A DNA stretch of 64,000 nt. It comes from Paratinospora sagittata. Its lineage: Eukaryota > Streptophyta > Magnoliopsida > Ranunculales > Menispermaceae. Under the pieces are notes generated by a model, which worked only from the letters and a program-made list of their open reading frames with translations, had not been told where the DNA came from and made no database searches. Location: assembly GCA_035771175.1 (NCBI GenBank), contig CM069593.1, positions 44,019,741-44,083,740 on the forward strand. Direction: 5' to 3'. A program made the position numbers and the translations under genes. Below, piece by piece: positions 26,801-38,048 of this stretch (the first letter of the stretch is position 1; every line of letters begins with the position of its first letter).

Positions 26801-29337
26801 TTTCAAGTTTTCTTCTTTTTGTAAAGGAAAAATTGAAAAGAAAATTTTGGATTTCACTCCACCAAACATGTTTTTGTACACTTTTTTGATCTTTTTACTA
26901 TTTGAAAACTGAAAACTGTTTTCAAGTTGGAAACCAAACGCAGCCTTAGTATTTGTGATAAATTTCCATAAGCCATTAGATTTTACTCAAAATATTTAGC
27001 TGAACTCTTAGTGCTTTTGTTGAATTCCTTGATTCCATTAGATGTCAATTGAAACATTTAGCTAAACTTTATTGTTTTTGGCGAAGTTCTGTAATATTTT
27101 CTGTTTCTTATCAAAAAAATTCTGGCACATTTTCTGAAATTCTGTATGTTCCTTTATGCGTGATTGATTTGTAAACATAACCCGGTGGATTTGACGTCTC
27201 ATATACCAAAATTGATTGATTTCTCATTACATGTATAGATTTTAAGAATTCAAGTGAACTGCGCATTATTGCCACTGAAAGTTGCATGTCTTTTTCTGAA
27301 TCTGCATATGTCTGAGAAAACTTAAAATCATAAAGCATGCTGCATGCTTATTTCACATTTTGGTGGTAGGAATCGTCTTGATATCTCTATAACTTTGATC
27401 CTCTCTTTTTTAATTTTATTTTTATCATATTATTTCTTATAAAAAGAAAAAAAACACTTCAGTGCTGAACATTTAGTCATGTCTCAGTAGGAATGATTTT
27501 AATATTGGTGTTTTCAATGCTTTTGATGTACACATGGTTTTTAGTCCAATGATTAAGGTTTTTTATGGCATTTTTTATTATTAAATTTCATGTTCTTATT
27601 ATATTATTAAATTTCAAGTGACTAATCCTATATTATGTTCGCCTTTAGCTTGGATACTTTTCCATATGCCGGGACGACTACAACTTGTGAATCCTTGTAC
27701 ATGGGGGTTCCTTGTGTCACTATGGCTGGTGCTGTTCATGCCCATAATGTTGGCGTGAGTCTTCTTAGTAAAATTGGTGAGCTGCTTTATTTTATTTTGT
27801 ACTTTCTCTATCTTGAAAAATCTTCTTTTGCATCACTATATGATTTGATTGCTTTGTGAAATATTACATTCGTGATTCAATTTCATTGCAGCAAAAGTTG
27901 TTTCTCTCATGCTGATCCTTCTTGAAGAGCATTCGCCTTTTGATCATAGTGCTCATTTGTGTTTTGTAGGGTCTTTGTTCCTTTCCGGAGAACCAAACTT
28001 TGATAATTATCTACTGATATTCCACTATATTTCACTTCACACATTCTTTGGCATTCACAAAACTGAATTGGTGGTCTGATCATTTTAAGCAATAAAATGA
28101 TTGAGAGCCTATATTAGTTTGGTAAAGCATGCAAAGTCTCTTAAGTGGAGTTTCAACTTCAGTTGCAACTTTCACCAACATAATAATTTCCTTTATCTGA
28201 AAATACTAGCGCTCATTTGTAATTGTAAAATTGACAAAATTGGGGGAATAATTCAGTCTTGTAAAAAGCTGGCCAAGTGGATCAATACATGCAGAAGGGC
28301 ATATTATGGATTGAATTTATAGGTCAATATTCAGAAAATATGATCTGTGGAAATTGGATTCCTTTATATTATGAATAATCTGGTGAATCTTTATGTTAGG
28401 TGGATTAACACTATTCTTGTATTATTGAAATTTATATTGAATAAGATCAACAGTTTGTAGCATCATTTGTAATCCTCCCCATAGATAACCTTAAGGCTGA
28501 AGAAATTCTTCATGTCAGATTGCAGATTTGCTTTTGGTAACTTTGCTCATACTGACCTGTAAAGATCTGTTCTTCACGGCATGCTAACCAAATCACCACC
28601 TTTTGAGTTATTAGTACTGGAAAGGAACTATTTCCTTTAAACTTGGAATGTGTAGGTTTCCATAACCCTTTTTCCATGTTTTCCTTTTATAGATTCATGC
28701 TAAGTGGAATGTTTAGGTATTCTTGTTAGTTTTTATCGTATTTTGACCCTAGAAGTTATAACTAACATGGAATTCCCGGGCTTTTTGAAATATATGTCCT
28801 GCATTCATGCTTGCTGTATGTTCTTGTATTTACTGATATTATTAACATTTACTCTTTATTGCCTAGAACCTTGTATTAATGAAGCTCCTGGCCACTTACA
28901 ATGCAGGGTTAGAACATCTCATTGCCAAAAATGAGGAGGAATATGTTCAGTTGGCAGTGCAGCTGGCCTCAGATGTTACAGCTCTTTCAAACCTGAGAAT
29001 GAGTCTTAGGCCACTCATGACTAAATCCCCAGTATGTGATGGATCCAAATTTACGGCAGGTTTGGAGTCAACATTCAGGAACTTATGGCATAGATACTGT
29101 AGAGGTGATGTCCCATCCTTAAAGCACATTGAAACGCAAAAACAACCGCAAGAAGAGGTGGTGGTTCCTGAAGAACCACCAAAATTATCCGAGCCCACGA
29201 AAGCATCAGCCTCCAAAGAAAGTCCCACATCTATAAAGGCCAACGGATTCAGCACCGTTCCTTCGTCTACACGAAGTCTTCCCTCTCATGAAGGAAATGG
29301 AGGACTTCCGGCTCGGGTTAAGAATTCTAGTAAATGA
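5835..29337 (+). CDS. SPY: SPINDLY: TPR-containing protein O-fucosyltransferase (17 coding exons)
   Basis: Coding exons: 5835-6239, 6820-6981, 7098-7273, 7375-7450, 12202-12330, 12422-12541, 12688-12756, 12839-12920, 14226-14320, 15528-15592, 16189-16387, 16671-16865, 24196-24290, 24430-24565, 24669-24886, 27649-27776, 28907-29337. All phases agree, giving 926 residues against 914 in Arabidopsis SPY. Residues about 45-430 are tandem TPRs (for example SYQKALKADPAYKPAAE and YYNLGVVYSEMMQYD). The GT41-type catalytic part follows, with the acceptor-domain stretch ATWIGYPNTTGLPT (exon 13) and the donor-binding stretch DTFPYAGTTTTCESLYMGV (exon 16, from about residue 743). The last about 75 residues are low in complexity. 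SPY is known as a nucleocytoplasmic protein O-fucosyltransferase that modifies DELLA proteins and represses gibberellin responses. Intron 6 is GC-AG. Introns 4, 12 and 15 hold many repeats. The start sits at the family N-terminus (MAWTD), after an upstream acceptor. Confidence 0.96.
8365..9310. mobile_element. Older inverted-repeat element in SPY intron 4, host of the hAT MITE
   Basis: The left part (about 8370-8450) contains GTACCCATGTCTGACAC and GTGTCCGACATTTTAG. The right part (about 9220-9310) carries diverged reverse-complement counterparts, including CTAAAATTTAAAAATG, GTCGGACCTC and CATACTCGAGTGTAGGTA. The two halves are separated by the hAT MITE at 8543-9092. The arms are imperfect and the outer ends and duplication are not resolved, so class and limits are tentative (Mutator-like or similar). 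Confidence 0.4.
8543..9092. mobile_element. Non-autonomous hAT element (550 bp) with intact TIRs and TSD
   Basis: Perfect 13-bp terminal inverted repeats TAGGGGTGGCAAT (8543-8555) and ATTGCCACCCCTA (9080-9092) are flanked by a perfect 8-bp duplication ACAAAAAG (8535-8542 and 9093-9100). Both features define the hAT superfamily. The interior has no ORF of transposase type. It is rich in short ACACG/CGTGT motifs near both ends, like the subterminal transposase-binding repeats of hAT elements (inference). It lies in SPY intron 4 (7451-12201). Confidence 0.9.
9400..9560. repeat. GATTC/GAATC-rich degenerate repeat in SPY intron 4
   Basis: The stretch is built of imperfect units such as GAATTGTAAGTGAATC and TTTGAATC. 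Related GATTC/GAATC-rich stretches occur at about 18280-18380, 19785-19920, 21740-21830 and 22190-22350 in SPY intron 12. No coding content or clear termini are visible. This may be one decayed element family. Confidence 0.4.
9592..9772 (+). repeat. Dispersed repeat copy 1 (family also at 25822-26006 and 39943-40050)
   Basis: The stretch around GGATCGAAAATTCGAC, AAAATTAATTCGGGGA and AGAGAAGTTTAGACAA recurs in reverse complement at 25822-26006 in another SPY intron, and in part at 39943-40050 in the PGAP3 5' intron. It is followed at 9776-9850 by a GC-rich stretch with GGCACGCCTAGGCC. No termini were resolved and the class is unknown. Confidence 0.6.
10860..11645 (+). mobile_element. LTR-like remnant in SPY intron 4
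   Basis: The sequence has the look of a plant LTR: an AT-rich promoter-like part with TATAAATAAG near 11410, then AACCTTAGGTGTGATGCC and a pyrimidine-rich stretch ending near TTTCCAACACA. Primer-binding and polypurine tracts were not found, so it could be a solo LTR or an unrelated repeat. The limits are approximate. The remainder of intron 4 (9850-10860 and 11645-12201) shows simple T-rich tracts and no gene. Confidence 0.35.
12542..12687 (+). other. GC-AG intron (SPY intron 6, 146 bp)
   Basis: Exon 6 ends ...TGCTATCAG and the next bases are GCATGA, not GT. The downstream border is TTTACAG followed by ATGGCTCTGTCA. Joining CAG to ATG keeps the conserved SPY residues ECYQMALSIKP in frame. 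No GT in the neighbouring bases would do so. GC-AG introns are a known minor class handled by the major spliceosome. Confidence 0.85.
14692..15333 (+). repeat. Diverged tandem duplication (about 328 bp per copy) in SPY intron 9
   Basis: Copy 1 begins at 14692 and copy 2 at 15020. Both start TAACATCTATGATGT and share blocks such as GACAATATTTTGTGCAGAGT, AAGAAAAGGTGTAAGGT and TGGTGTCCTTGT in the same order. The copies differ by many substitutions and small indels, so the duplication is not recent. Neither copy has coding content. The rest of intron 9 (14321-15527) shows nothing else. Confidence 0.85.
17048..17712. mobile_element. hAT-like non-autonomous element with a CCA-rich core (SPY intron 12)
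   Basis: The left end CAGGGCTGTAATCGGG and the right end CTTACACCCCT form an imperfect inverted pair similar to hAT termini. Near both ends there are many repeats of GGGTCGGGTT/AACCCGACC in both orientations. The centre (about 17165-17410) is a CAC/CCA-rich low-complexity tract. No clear 8-bp duplication remains. The open frame across the centre is poly-His-like and is not taken as a gene. Confidence 0.55.
19368..19782 (+). mobile_element. Copia-type 5' LTR with decayed primer-binding site (SPY intron 12)
   Basis: The piece starts TGTTGGAAATTTG, has the promoter-like CTATAAATAGGAG near 19509, and is followed from about 19761 by CGGTATTAGTAGCATCGGG. This resembles the initiator-tRNA-Met primer-binding site TGGTATCAGAGC with changes. 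No internal protein-coding part follows, so it is a truncated 5' end. It is flanked on both sides by GATTC-rich repeat, suggesting insertion into that older repeat. Confidence 0.5.
20676..20874 (+). mobile_element. tRNA-derived SINE with 15-bp target-site duplication
   Basis: The body (20691-20859, about 169 bp) has a box-A-like GTTTAGTGATTAGG and a box-B-like TTGAGTTCGAGTT and ends in a poly(A) tract. It is flanked by identical GTACTTGCAAAGAGA copies at 20676-20690 and 20860-20874. Tail plus long perfect duplication are the marks of target-primed retrotransposition, and the boxes indicate a Pol III tRNA-derived SINE. It lies in SPY intron 12 in the same orientation as the gene. The perfect duplication suggests a fairly young insertion. 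Confidence 0.92.
21216..24195 (+). other. Rest of SPY intron 12
   Basis: This part of the 7.3-kb intron is AT-rich. It contains GATTC-rich repeat patches (about 21740-21830 and 22190-22350), a G10 run near 21421-21430, and a GC-richer patch at 23755-23850 with CTTGAGGCGCACCTCAA. The latter belongs to the GCCT/AGGC palindromic stretches also seen near 9780, 33240 and 39850. No gene is visible. Exon 13 of SPY starts at 24196. Confidence 0.4.
25204..25223. repeat. C20 homopolymer in SPY intron 15
   Basis: This is an uninterrupted run of about 20 C in strongly AT-rich sequence. Two further runs of similar length are at 37036-37055 (C) and 43579-43600 (G). The true length is uncertain because homopolymers are error-prone in sequencing. 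Confidence 0.8.
25822..26006 (-). repeat. Dispersed repeat copy 2 (reverse complement of 9592-9772)
   Basis: It shares, in reverse complement, AATTTCGACTTG/CAAGTCGAAATT-like, TCTCCGAATTAATT and CTTCTCTAATTT blocks with the copy at 9592-9772. The element may extend left to about 25165, where TTCCCCGAAATTTGACGAA-type sequence occurs. The class is not determined. The remainder of intron 15 (24887-27648) holds this repeat and the MITE at 26706-26945, with no gene. Confidence 0.6.
26706..26945. mobile_element. PIF/Harbinger-like MITE (240 bp) in SPY intron 15
   Basis: The left terminus GGCTGCGTTTGGTT (26706-26719) is matched exactly in inverse by AACCAAACGCAGCC at 26932-26945, apart from nearby A-rich differences further in. 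The flanks are ATA on the left and TTA on the right, an imperfect 3-bp duplication. The interior is AT-rich with inverted CAAGTTTT/AAAACTTG-type pairs and no ORF. Confidence 0.75.
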
Positions 29338-30570
29338 GCTAATAAGTGCAACTCATATCTGCAGTGTGTGCTGGCTTTCTAGTTAGTTCATGGCAAGGGC
29401 TGGAGGTGGGGTATGTGGTTCTGCGGTTTACCCGCTTGTCGGTATGGATTTTTTGTATTTGGGCCAAAACCCATCTTCCTCCAATGCCAGTGTATAATCA
29501 CGTCGAGCGAGTGGCAACGACCCGTTCGCTCATCATGATCATATAAGTAAATTCAGGGTGAAGGGGAAGAAGAGCTGTGTTTTACAGCCAGTGATCTTTA
29601 TATCAGTAATATGTGAAATGGTGGTGGTGGTGGCTGGTAGAAAGTAGTAGCTGTGACTGGTCTTGGGCATGATGATTTTAGCATGTTCTGTTCCTTTATT
29701 CGACTGGTCACAGTTTGTATATTTATCAGTGAACTTAAATTATTAGAGAAATTGGTGCTTGCTTAGTTTTTATTTGCTGAATTTTAGATCTGCTCAATTT
29801 ATATATACCAAAAGCTTGATTCAACGTGCCCCGATCATCTTCTCTTCCATCTTCACTTGATATCTTACTCCTTTTCTTTAATAGGTTGCTGTTAACAACA
29901 TTTGTGATTGGTACCAATAGATCTGGGTTTTTTTTTTCAATTATTTTTTTTTTATTTTTTTATTATATATATTTTGATTGTATTATGTGTCATGCACAAG
30001 TATGCTATTTTTAAAAATAATGCTAGAGTGTCGTAGGGGGTTCATGGAATCACATGAAAGAACCCTATTTTCAGTTCACTGTTACTGACCTTTAAGTTAA
30101 TTATTTATGGTACCATGAGAAGATTCCATCACAGACCATGTGGGCCTTAAAACTTTTTGTTTCCTGAACATTTTTCTTCATTTGTATAATACTAGTAAAG
30201 GTGTTAATAAAATATCACTAATAATTATCTTACCATCTGATTCCTATTAAAGTCAATGCAACTAATGATAATCCTCTTCATTGACCTAATTTGGGTTAAG
30301 AAGCTTCTTGAAGTTTTTTAAACTATTTCACATCTCCTATATCTATTTTTTTTTTATAAAGAAAAATGATTCAATGTAATCTAGGAAAGTTATATTATTA
30401 AAGAAAAATATATCAAAATCATATTTTTTAGATACACATTTTTTGATATTATTTTTAAAATTTGTTTGATTGTTTTGAATTACACAATTAATACATATTT
30501 GGAGGCGATAATGCCTCAGCATTACCATTGTTAAAAATAATAATGTCAGATCGGATTGAACAATACCCGT
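29338..30570 (+). other. SPY 3'UTR and intergenic spacer
   Basis: The sequence after the TGA at 29335-29337 is GC-moderate to about 29750 (likely 3'UTR, including a GGTGGTGGTGG run near 29620) and then strongly AT-rich. No gene, RNA gene or clear mobile element is visible up to about 30570. Confidence 0.4.
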
Positions 30571-31660
30571 GAAAATGAAAAATGGGACCTCCTGAGCTCT
30601 CCCAGTCTCCAGAATCAAGGCTTTGATCCCGTGACAGTGCCACGTGGTGCTAGATCCGGTCCCCCAATGGAGCATCGGCAACGGGAGCGACTGAGCCAGC
30701 GGTGAAAGCTGTTTTTCACTTCCACTACTTCTACTACTACTACTACTACCCAAGATCTTCTTTTATTCGTGAGACGTCTAACGAAGAAGGTACAATCACG
30801 ATCCTCCCTATCTCTCTTTCTCTCTCTCTCGAGCGCGCGCACTGATTTACTTGTTTTTCTTCTTTTTGATCAATCGTTTATGCATCTCATTAGAGAGATT
30901 CTGTAACATCCGGAAGCTCCGATACTTGGAAACCACTACGCAGTTCTTGAATTTCTAGGGTTTTCGTTTGGAGTCTTGATTAACGGTATTCTTTATTTAT
31001 TTTTCTGATTTCTTCCTTCGGATTGAACGGATGTATTGTTAATCCGATCAGGAGATTCTTGGAGACTTCTCATCGAATGGAAAGTTTATTGGCTTATTTT
31101 AGTTTGGTTTTCTACGTGTTATCTTAGTGGTACAAGAAAATCTTTTATGGAAAGAAAAAGAAAAGTTGACTCTAGGTTTTGAATAATGTTCCGATTTGAA
31201 TTGCTAGTTCCGTCAAATAAAGGCGCAACAGTAATGAAAATTTCGTCATCGCATGGACAGTTTACGATTGAATGAAACCAGTGTTATAGTTTGAGCAAAT
31301 TGTTGATGTATTATTTGTAGAAATGCCTGAAGCTGTGAATTGAATATATTATAGACCTATTGTAAAAGTATTTACTCTCTCTCGCATTTTACTTAATGGA
31401 TGATGATACTTCTTTGTAATAGGGTTAGCTTCAATCCCATCTGTGACTTCCCTGCATCTTCTATTTCTTTCTTTTTTTTCTTTTTCTTTTTTTGGTAATG
31501 TTGTTGTATCTCTTTTTGTTAGGTTCTGACTTCTGATTGGTTTTAAGCTTGCAGAAAATTTGCGGTGTTTGTACTTTTAGCAATTTCATTGTGACAATTC
31601 GTGTTATGTGCAAGTTTTAGAAGATTTGTCTGATCAATTCCTCATTCTTTGTAAACAAAA
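30570..31660 (+). promoter_or_regulatory. Probable promoter and 5'UTR exons of the PGAP3-like gene
   Basis: This moderately GC-rich stretch contains features of a plant 5' leader: a TACTAC repeat near 30727-30747 and a CT-rich TCTCTCTCTCTCGAG near 30816. A first non-coding exon could end before GGTATTC near 30984. A second may run from after TTGCAG (about 31555) to before GTGCGTGAA (about 31661). Both are inferred from splice-like borders and base composition. Another gene's leader cannot be excluded. Nothing else with coding potential on the + strand lies between here and 41317. Confidence 0.4.
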
Positions 31661-33234
31661 GGTGCGTGAAATTCCTATTTATTATTTTTGTTAGATGAAT
31701 TAAACATGAATTCTCTTTCCATGTAAAGTGATGGAGGTGATGAGCAGTTTAGCCCTAGGATTTTCTTTTAAAGCAAAAAAAGAACCAAATAAACAAGGAG
31801 GATTCTTGCATTTTGGATAAGATGTTATCTACTTGGCTTGAGGTCAAATGAAAATGATTAGTATTTTATGTTTGATAATTGAGTGCACAAGAAGCATTCG
31901 GTTAGCAAGGAGAGGATGGAGATATGTGCTTCTCAGCATCTTGGGATTTTATTTTTTGTGTTGTGCAAGTTTTTAAGGGTGTGTAGGAGTCCTTTGTGCA
32001 CATTCAGTTAATTATGCACAATGGATGGTGACAATTGATATCTATTTATGTATTCTTTTGAATTTTTTTTATCTTTTTCTTTTTTAGGTATTTAAATTTT
32101 TTTTTTTTTTATCTTTAGGATCCATACCATTTCTTTTTGGGAGGGGAAGGCAGGGGTTTTTTAGGTTTCTGTATTTTCTTTTATTTCATTTCGATCTAGA
32201 TTTGATCACCTATATTTCCTCATATTTCTTCTTTTTTTTGTCTCCTCATAAATCTCCACAAGCTGAAAAAAACACAATAAATGAGGTTAGTGGTGAATTG
32301 GCTCAACATTTGTTACCAATTGACGTGGCCTTTACACACTCAACTCTCTAGATCTTTCACAAGAGTTGTATTTAAATTGTGGAAACTGGAAAGTTAGGAA
32401 AGAATTGCATTTGTTCAAATTCTAATATATTTGGAGTGGCTGCATGATCTAAGGCATTTCTTGTATATTTTCTGCTATCTTCAACATCATTCTAAAATTC
32501 TCCTTGCCCTTTCTATGAGTTTCAACGTGCGCCAATATGTTCCTATCCAATGGTTTGCTTATAAGTATTCTTTCACGTGTTCAAAATTCAAATGTTTTTT
32601 CCACTTTCCCTTATAAATTTCCTGAAGGAGCTTTTCCTATGTACCCATAAACATGGAATGAAAGTTTGACATAATTTTATCAATTTTCATTGAATTTTAT
32701 TGCTTTTTCAATCGTTGAATTGCAAATTAGATGTAATCGAATTATTACAAAAAATTTATTGAAGTTAGGCAAAATATCACACTAATTTGTAAAACTCAAA
32801 AAATCTTTTAATATTTTAGTATTTTTATTTTTCAAACACAAAGTGAAAATAAATAAATGAATGCCAACTTTAACTTTCGCTAGAAGGTATTCTTAAAGAA
32901 CAAAAGTACATGTGATTTAAGTATAATTTCACATGTATTGGTTAGAAATTGAAGAATGTCTAAAAATCAAAATAAAATTTACAAAACTCTAATATATAAT
33001 TAATAAATTATGTTTAATTATCCATATATTTCCTATATATGTGAAGCATAAAAGTCATAAAATAGCTTGTTATTCATGTAATATGTGAGATCTTACTTTA
33101 AATTATTATATTCTATTATTTAATGAGTTATAAGTATGTAATTATGTTTGTTTTAGCACATCTAAAAGAATCGTTGATCTTTAAAAAGTTTAAATAGAAT
33201 TTTTTATACTTTTGTATAGTGTAGTCATGGCGAG

Positions 33235-33345
33235 CTCAATTGTGCACATCAAGCCTGCCTTGAGGCGGGTCGCACATATTGCGGCTCAATATTTGACAGG
33301 CGAGGTGCACCAACTCAGGCGCGTGCCTCATTTTCCTACTCCCCT
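33235..33345. repeat. GCCT/AGGC palindromic stretch
   Basis: This is a GC-rich patch with GCCTGCCTTGAGGCGGG and CAGGCGCGTGCCTC. It is similar in style to patches at 9776-9850, 23755-23850 and 39845-39930. Together with 39845-39930 it may be the host repeat interrupted by the LINE nest (inference). Confidence 0.35.
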
Positions 33346-33525
33346 TTTTATACCAAAGAACTTTCTAATCATTAAATAAATAAATATACTTCTTTCTCTT
33401 TTCTTTGAATAAATACACATAACACGCAATATAAAACAAAAAATATTAAAGGAAACTCATGTTACATTTTTATAACAACAGGAAGTTGTTATAAAGGGAT
33501 CATAGTTGCTATTTGCTCTTCTTTA

Positions 33526-33556
<31 letters not shown>

Positions 33557-35753
33557 TTTTTAAATTCAATTTTAAATATCAAAAGAAATAAACATAATAT
33601 TAATACCATCTCTGAAATAGAAACATTACTGCTATTATGAACATTATAATGTATGTTAAGAAAAACTAAAAACTTTTGTTGATTTTCATCTTTTTTAAAT
33701 TCCGTTGCTAAAAATGGGGTATTACTATTAATTAATGTATTATAAGTTTTTTATGAGTTTTTTGCCTTGCTTTTCTTTTTTTTTTTGAGAGGAAACAAGT
33801 ATAATTGTAAAATATAAAATATTACACCTAATCGTGAGCACAAGCAGTACTCACTGATAATGTTCTAAACACTAGTTAAAACATATAAGATCTCCAATTC
33901 CTATACCAAGCATTGACTGAAAGCCCCCCGCAAGACTCAATGAGGCAACCCAATATGCTGCCAACAACACAATGTCCTCTTGCAAGCTCGAAACATCCCT
34001 TCCCATGTTTTGAAACACCTTCCTATTTCTATCCATCCAAATACCCCACAATGTAGCCAACGATAAAACCCGACCAATCTCCAAAGTGCTCCTAGAAAGA
34101 GAGGTGATATTTGCTAAAGAGATACAATCCACACAAGAGGTAGGTTTGAAAAACAAACCTGTGCATATACCCTCCCACCTTTGCCATAACCCCCTAACCA
34201 AATCACAATGGACAAACAAGTGCTTCGCGAATTCAGCTTGGAGTTGACAGAATGGGCAACAATGTGGAGATAAACATTTGTTAGGAAACCTTTTTTGCAA
34301 CATATCACTTGTGTTCAACTTTCAAGTTTCAATTCAACGTAGTCCACCCAAAAAATATAACATTAGAAGGAACTTGAGCATCCCACAAATAAGAAACAAA
34401 AGGAGCGGCAATGGAAAGTGGGTTATCAACGAGAAAGTCAAGGAAAGGTTTACATGAAAAACTACTGAAACAAAGCAAAGACCAACTAGAACCATCGTTT
34501 TCCGAGGACAAACAAATACTTAATAATGAGGGAAAAAAGATCAACAAGTTGGCTAACTGTCCTCGAGGGAATGGAGCGAGAGAAGTGAAGATTCTAATAG
34601 GTTTCAGGAGATGAGGTTTCGAGAGAAGCATTTGTTTAACAAAGGAAGCGAAGGGTTGATGATGCAAATAAGATTGCCGGTATAATCGAGGGGAAATAGT
34701 TAGCCAAAGTGAAGTCTCCACACCACTTATCTCCCCAGAAGCGAAAGAGTAAGCCATTACCGATTCTAGTTGAGAGATGAGGGCGAAAAAAAGAAATTAT
34801 AGAATAGATAAATTACCAAGGGCTCCTATAGGTTGTGGAAGATGAGGTATTAATATCCAACACGAGCTCGACTTTCCATGAATACTAAACCTTGCACATA
34901 ACAAGGATTTGTCTTGAGAAAGAAGTCATAGCCACTTAGAAGCAAGAGCTATATTCCTTTTTGCTAAATTACCAATCTCCAAACCTCCTTTGCACACTGG
35001 AAGCTGCACCATTGTGCAATTTACCAAGTGGCAATTACCCTCTTTGTCCACTCCTTTCCATAAAAAGGAGCGCATCCTCTTTTCTATCCCCCTAGCTGCT
35101 CCAACCGGTATCTTAAATAACGAAAAAAAGTAGGTAGGAAGTGCCGAAAGAACTAATCTAATTAAAGCAAGCCTTCCTCCTTTTGACAAAAAGTACCGCT
35201 TCCATCCCTCTAATTTCTTCGACACCTTGACCAATGCGGGGTCCCAAAAACTAAAAGAAATAGGATTACCACCCAGAGTGAGACCGAGGTAATAGAGCGG
35301 CCAAGTTCCAATTGGGCACCCAATCTTATCACCCAAAGAAACAAGGGTTCCATTGTTGTTGCTTACTTTATGTGCACACTTTTAAGTGAAGACAAGAATG
35401 CACTCTTTGAATTTTAAACCAATGAAATGCAACATGAATATACCCTAGACATAAAATAGATGATGCAACAAATTATAAGTGTAAACTAGGGCAAATGATG
35501 TAGTAAATACAACATGTAATAAACTTAGGGGAGTCCCAAGGTCAAACCATAAGGATTGGGATTGGGTCCTAAAATTAAGGTTTGCTACAAGTAATAAAAT
35601 GGAAAATAAGAAAAAGATGAAATGATCGTAAAATGTGAAGACTTTGTAAATGATAATGTAAAGAACAATAATAAAATGGAAGTTAGGGTATTAGAGTAGG
35701 CCCAATCCTTCTCTCTTAGTCCTTCTTGAGTAAAAATAATTAGGGGTGGAAAT

Positions 35754-38048
35754 TTTTGAGCGAAAATAAGAACTGAAATTTATTAGAATGATTAAAACTG
35801 TACAAGGCTCATGTGGCACCAGAAGTGCAACCACAAGGAACTAGACCAAACATACAAAAAACCAAAATCATAGATGAGACCCAAAACAACTAACTCATCC
35901 CTATACCTGGTGCAAGCACCTAGCCCAATCTAAAACCCAATCAGAGATAGTAAGGCCTGGAACCACCAACGCCGCATGAACCCAAGAGCTAGCTCCAAAT
36001 TTAATGTCATCCCATAGTCTTTCCTTCTCCTTAGATCTATCATTAAAATCTCTATTGTTTCGTTCCAGTCAAAGGTGGCACAAGGTGGCGAAAGAGGCAA
36101 TAAGAGCTACATCCTTACCAACTGGAGATGATAGAGATATGGGAGAGAGTCATGTTGTCCTCTAGACAATTGGGGGAATAAAATTTCCCACCTAAAAGTT
36201 AACCCATCTATCCCAAATCCAACGCGCATAAGTGCAATTCAAGAAGATATGATCCAGAGACTCTCCATCCTGGTAGCAAAAGAAAGAGCGCTGGGGGGAC
36301 AAACATGTGGTAGCTAGTCTTCTCTGAAGCATATCCATAGTGTTAATTCTCCTATGTGCTAGCAGCCAGCTAAACACTTTAACTTTAGATGATATTTGTG
36401 ATTACCATATAAATGCCGATAGTGGGAATTGGGAGTGGGAATTTAGGGAATCTAAAGATTCGAGGAATGACTTGCAAGAAAAGGCTCCATTTGGCTCTAG
36501 AGTCCATAGGAAATTATTTGGGACATCTACCAACCTAACATGATCAGGTCTACTAATAAGGTTAATGATTTTTGCCTGTTCCCTAGAAGCTTAGAATGGG
36601 TTGGTTAGGTGATAAGAAAGAAGAAATGGTTTGGTTATGAAGAGTGGATAATCTGTAAAGGCTTGGGAACGCTTTTGCCAATGAACTATCTCCCAACCAA
36701 TTGTCCTCCCAAAAGCGAAAAGTCTCCCTGTTGCCAACTTTGGGACGAACATGTTGCAACAGTACTGGTGCGAGAGAAGCGATGAATTTCTAGGGACCTC
36801 TGAATGTTATTTTCTTTGGCCTTCTCACACCAATCCCTGACTCAAAAAAGGAAACTCTACCATATCTACTACTGATATCTTGCACCCAAAGCGAGTCTTG
36901 CTCCCTCAAAAGTCGCCAAAGCCATTTGTTGCACAAAAGCAATGTTCCTCTTCACTGTATTGCCAATGCCAAGCCCACCTTCCTCCACTGGTCTCTGCAC
37001 AGTCTCCCACTTGACCAAACATCTCAAATCTTTTACCCCCCCCCCCCCCCCCCCCTCCGAAAGAAATTTTTAATCTTCTTCTCGATGGACTTTGCCACTT
37101 CACATGGAATCTTGATCATGGATAGGAAGTATGATGGAATAGCTAGAAGGAATGATCTTATCAGGGCCAACCTCCCCCCTTTAGATAAGAAAACATGTTT
37201 CCACCCATCCAACCTTTTTGATATGGTTGATACCACTGGATCCCAAAACTCTCTAGACTTTGGATTCCCTCCCAATCCAAATATTTAGAATCACCTCAAG
37301 AGCCATATTTACCCCAGCCATTTGGCATTTAGGCATGTTCACCCTCAACCCAGAAAACTCATAGAAGCACTGTAAAAGTTGTAGAACACTGAGCACGTTG
37401 TCTTCTTCACCATGAAACAGGAATAAAGTATCATCTGCAAATTGCAAATGAGATATGTTCACCCTATCTCTTCCAATTTGGAAACCTTTCACCACCTCCA
37501 AGTGCCTTGCCCTGGATAACATTCTTCTCAACCCATCTGCTACCAATGTAAACAAAAATGGAGAAAGTGGATCCCTTGTTGTAGGCCCCTACCCACTGCG
37601 AACTTACCCCTTGGTCTCCCGTTGATCATTGCAAAGTATGTTACATAGCTTACACAACCCAACATCCATTTGATCCACTTATCACCGAAACCTTTCCTCT
37701 GCATCACATGCACAAGAAATCCCCACTCTACCGTGTCATAGGCTTTGGCAAAATCAACTTTAAACACAACCCCAGCTACACCTCGGACCCTATAGTTTTC
37801 CACCGCCTCAGTAGCCACAAGCATTGCATCAAGAATATGTCTGCCCTCAATAAATGTTGATTGAGTATCTTCCACCGTCTTATGTAACACTGTCTTGAGC
37901 CTCAAAGACAGGGCTTTGGCGATGATCTTGTATAAATTGGTGACAAGACTAATATGGGCCTAAAGTCTTTCAAACAACGGGAATCACACTTCTTTGGAAT
38001 TGGCATATATATGTTTCATTCATCTGGTTATTGATTACACCATTTTGG
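35754..38048 (-). mobile_element. Inner LINE (L1-type), 5'-truncated, with about 16-bp TSD
   Basis: Direct repeats AATTAGGGGTGGAAAT (35738-35753) and AATTAGGGGTAGAAAT (38049-38064), one mismatch, flank the insert. Reading the minus strand from 38048 it opens inside the reverse transcriptase (MNETYICQF), passes KVDFAKAYDTVEW and the catalytic box QFADDTLF (near 37440) and FWDPVVSTISKRLDGWK, and ends in a zf-RVT part with SLDHIFLNCTYARWIWDRW near 36200. The frame is broken by shifts and stops. A C20 run (37036-37055) sits inside the coding part. It is related to, but distinct from, the outer LINE. Confidence 0.85.
37036..37055. repeat. C20 homopolymer inside the inner LINE
   Basis: About 20 consecutive C fall where the LINE coding strand would read a poly-Gly run after KNFFRR. 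Related LINEs normally have ordinary coding sequence here (compare SFLWKG in the outer LINE). It may be a tract expansion or a sequencing artefact. Confidence 0.75.

Noticed and set aside
33872..37905. Several open frames on the minus strand of 60-150 residues
   Set aside because: They are parts of broken LINE reverse transcriptases and zf-RVT ends, not independent genes.
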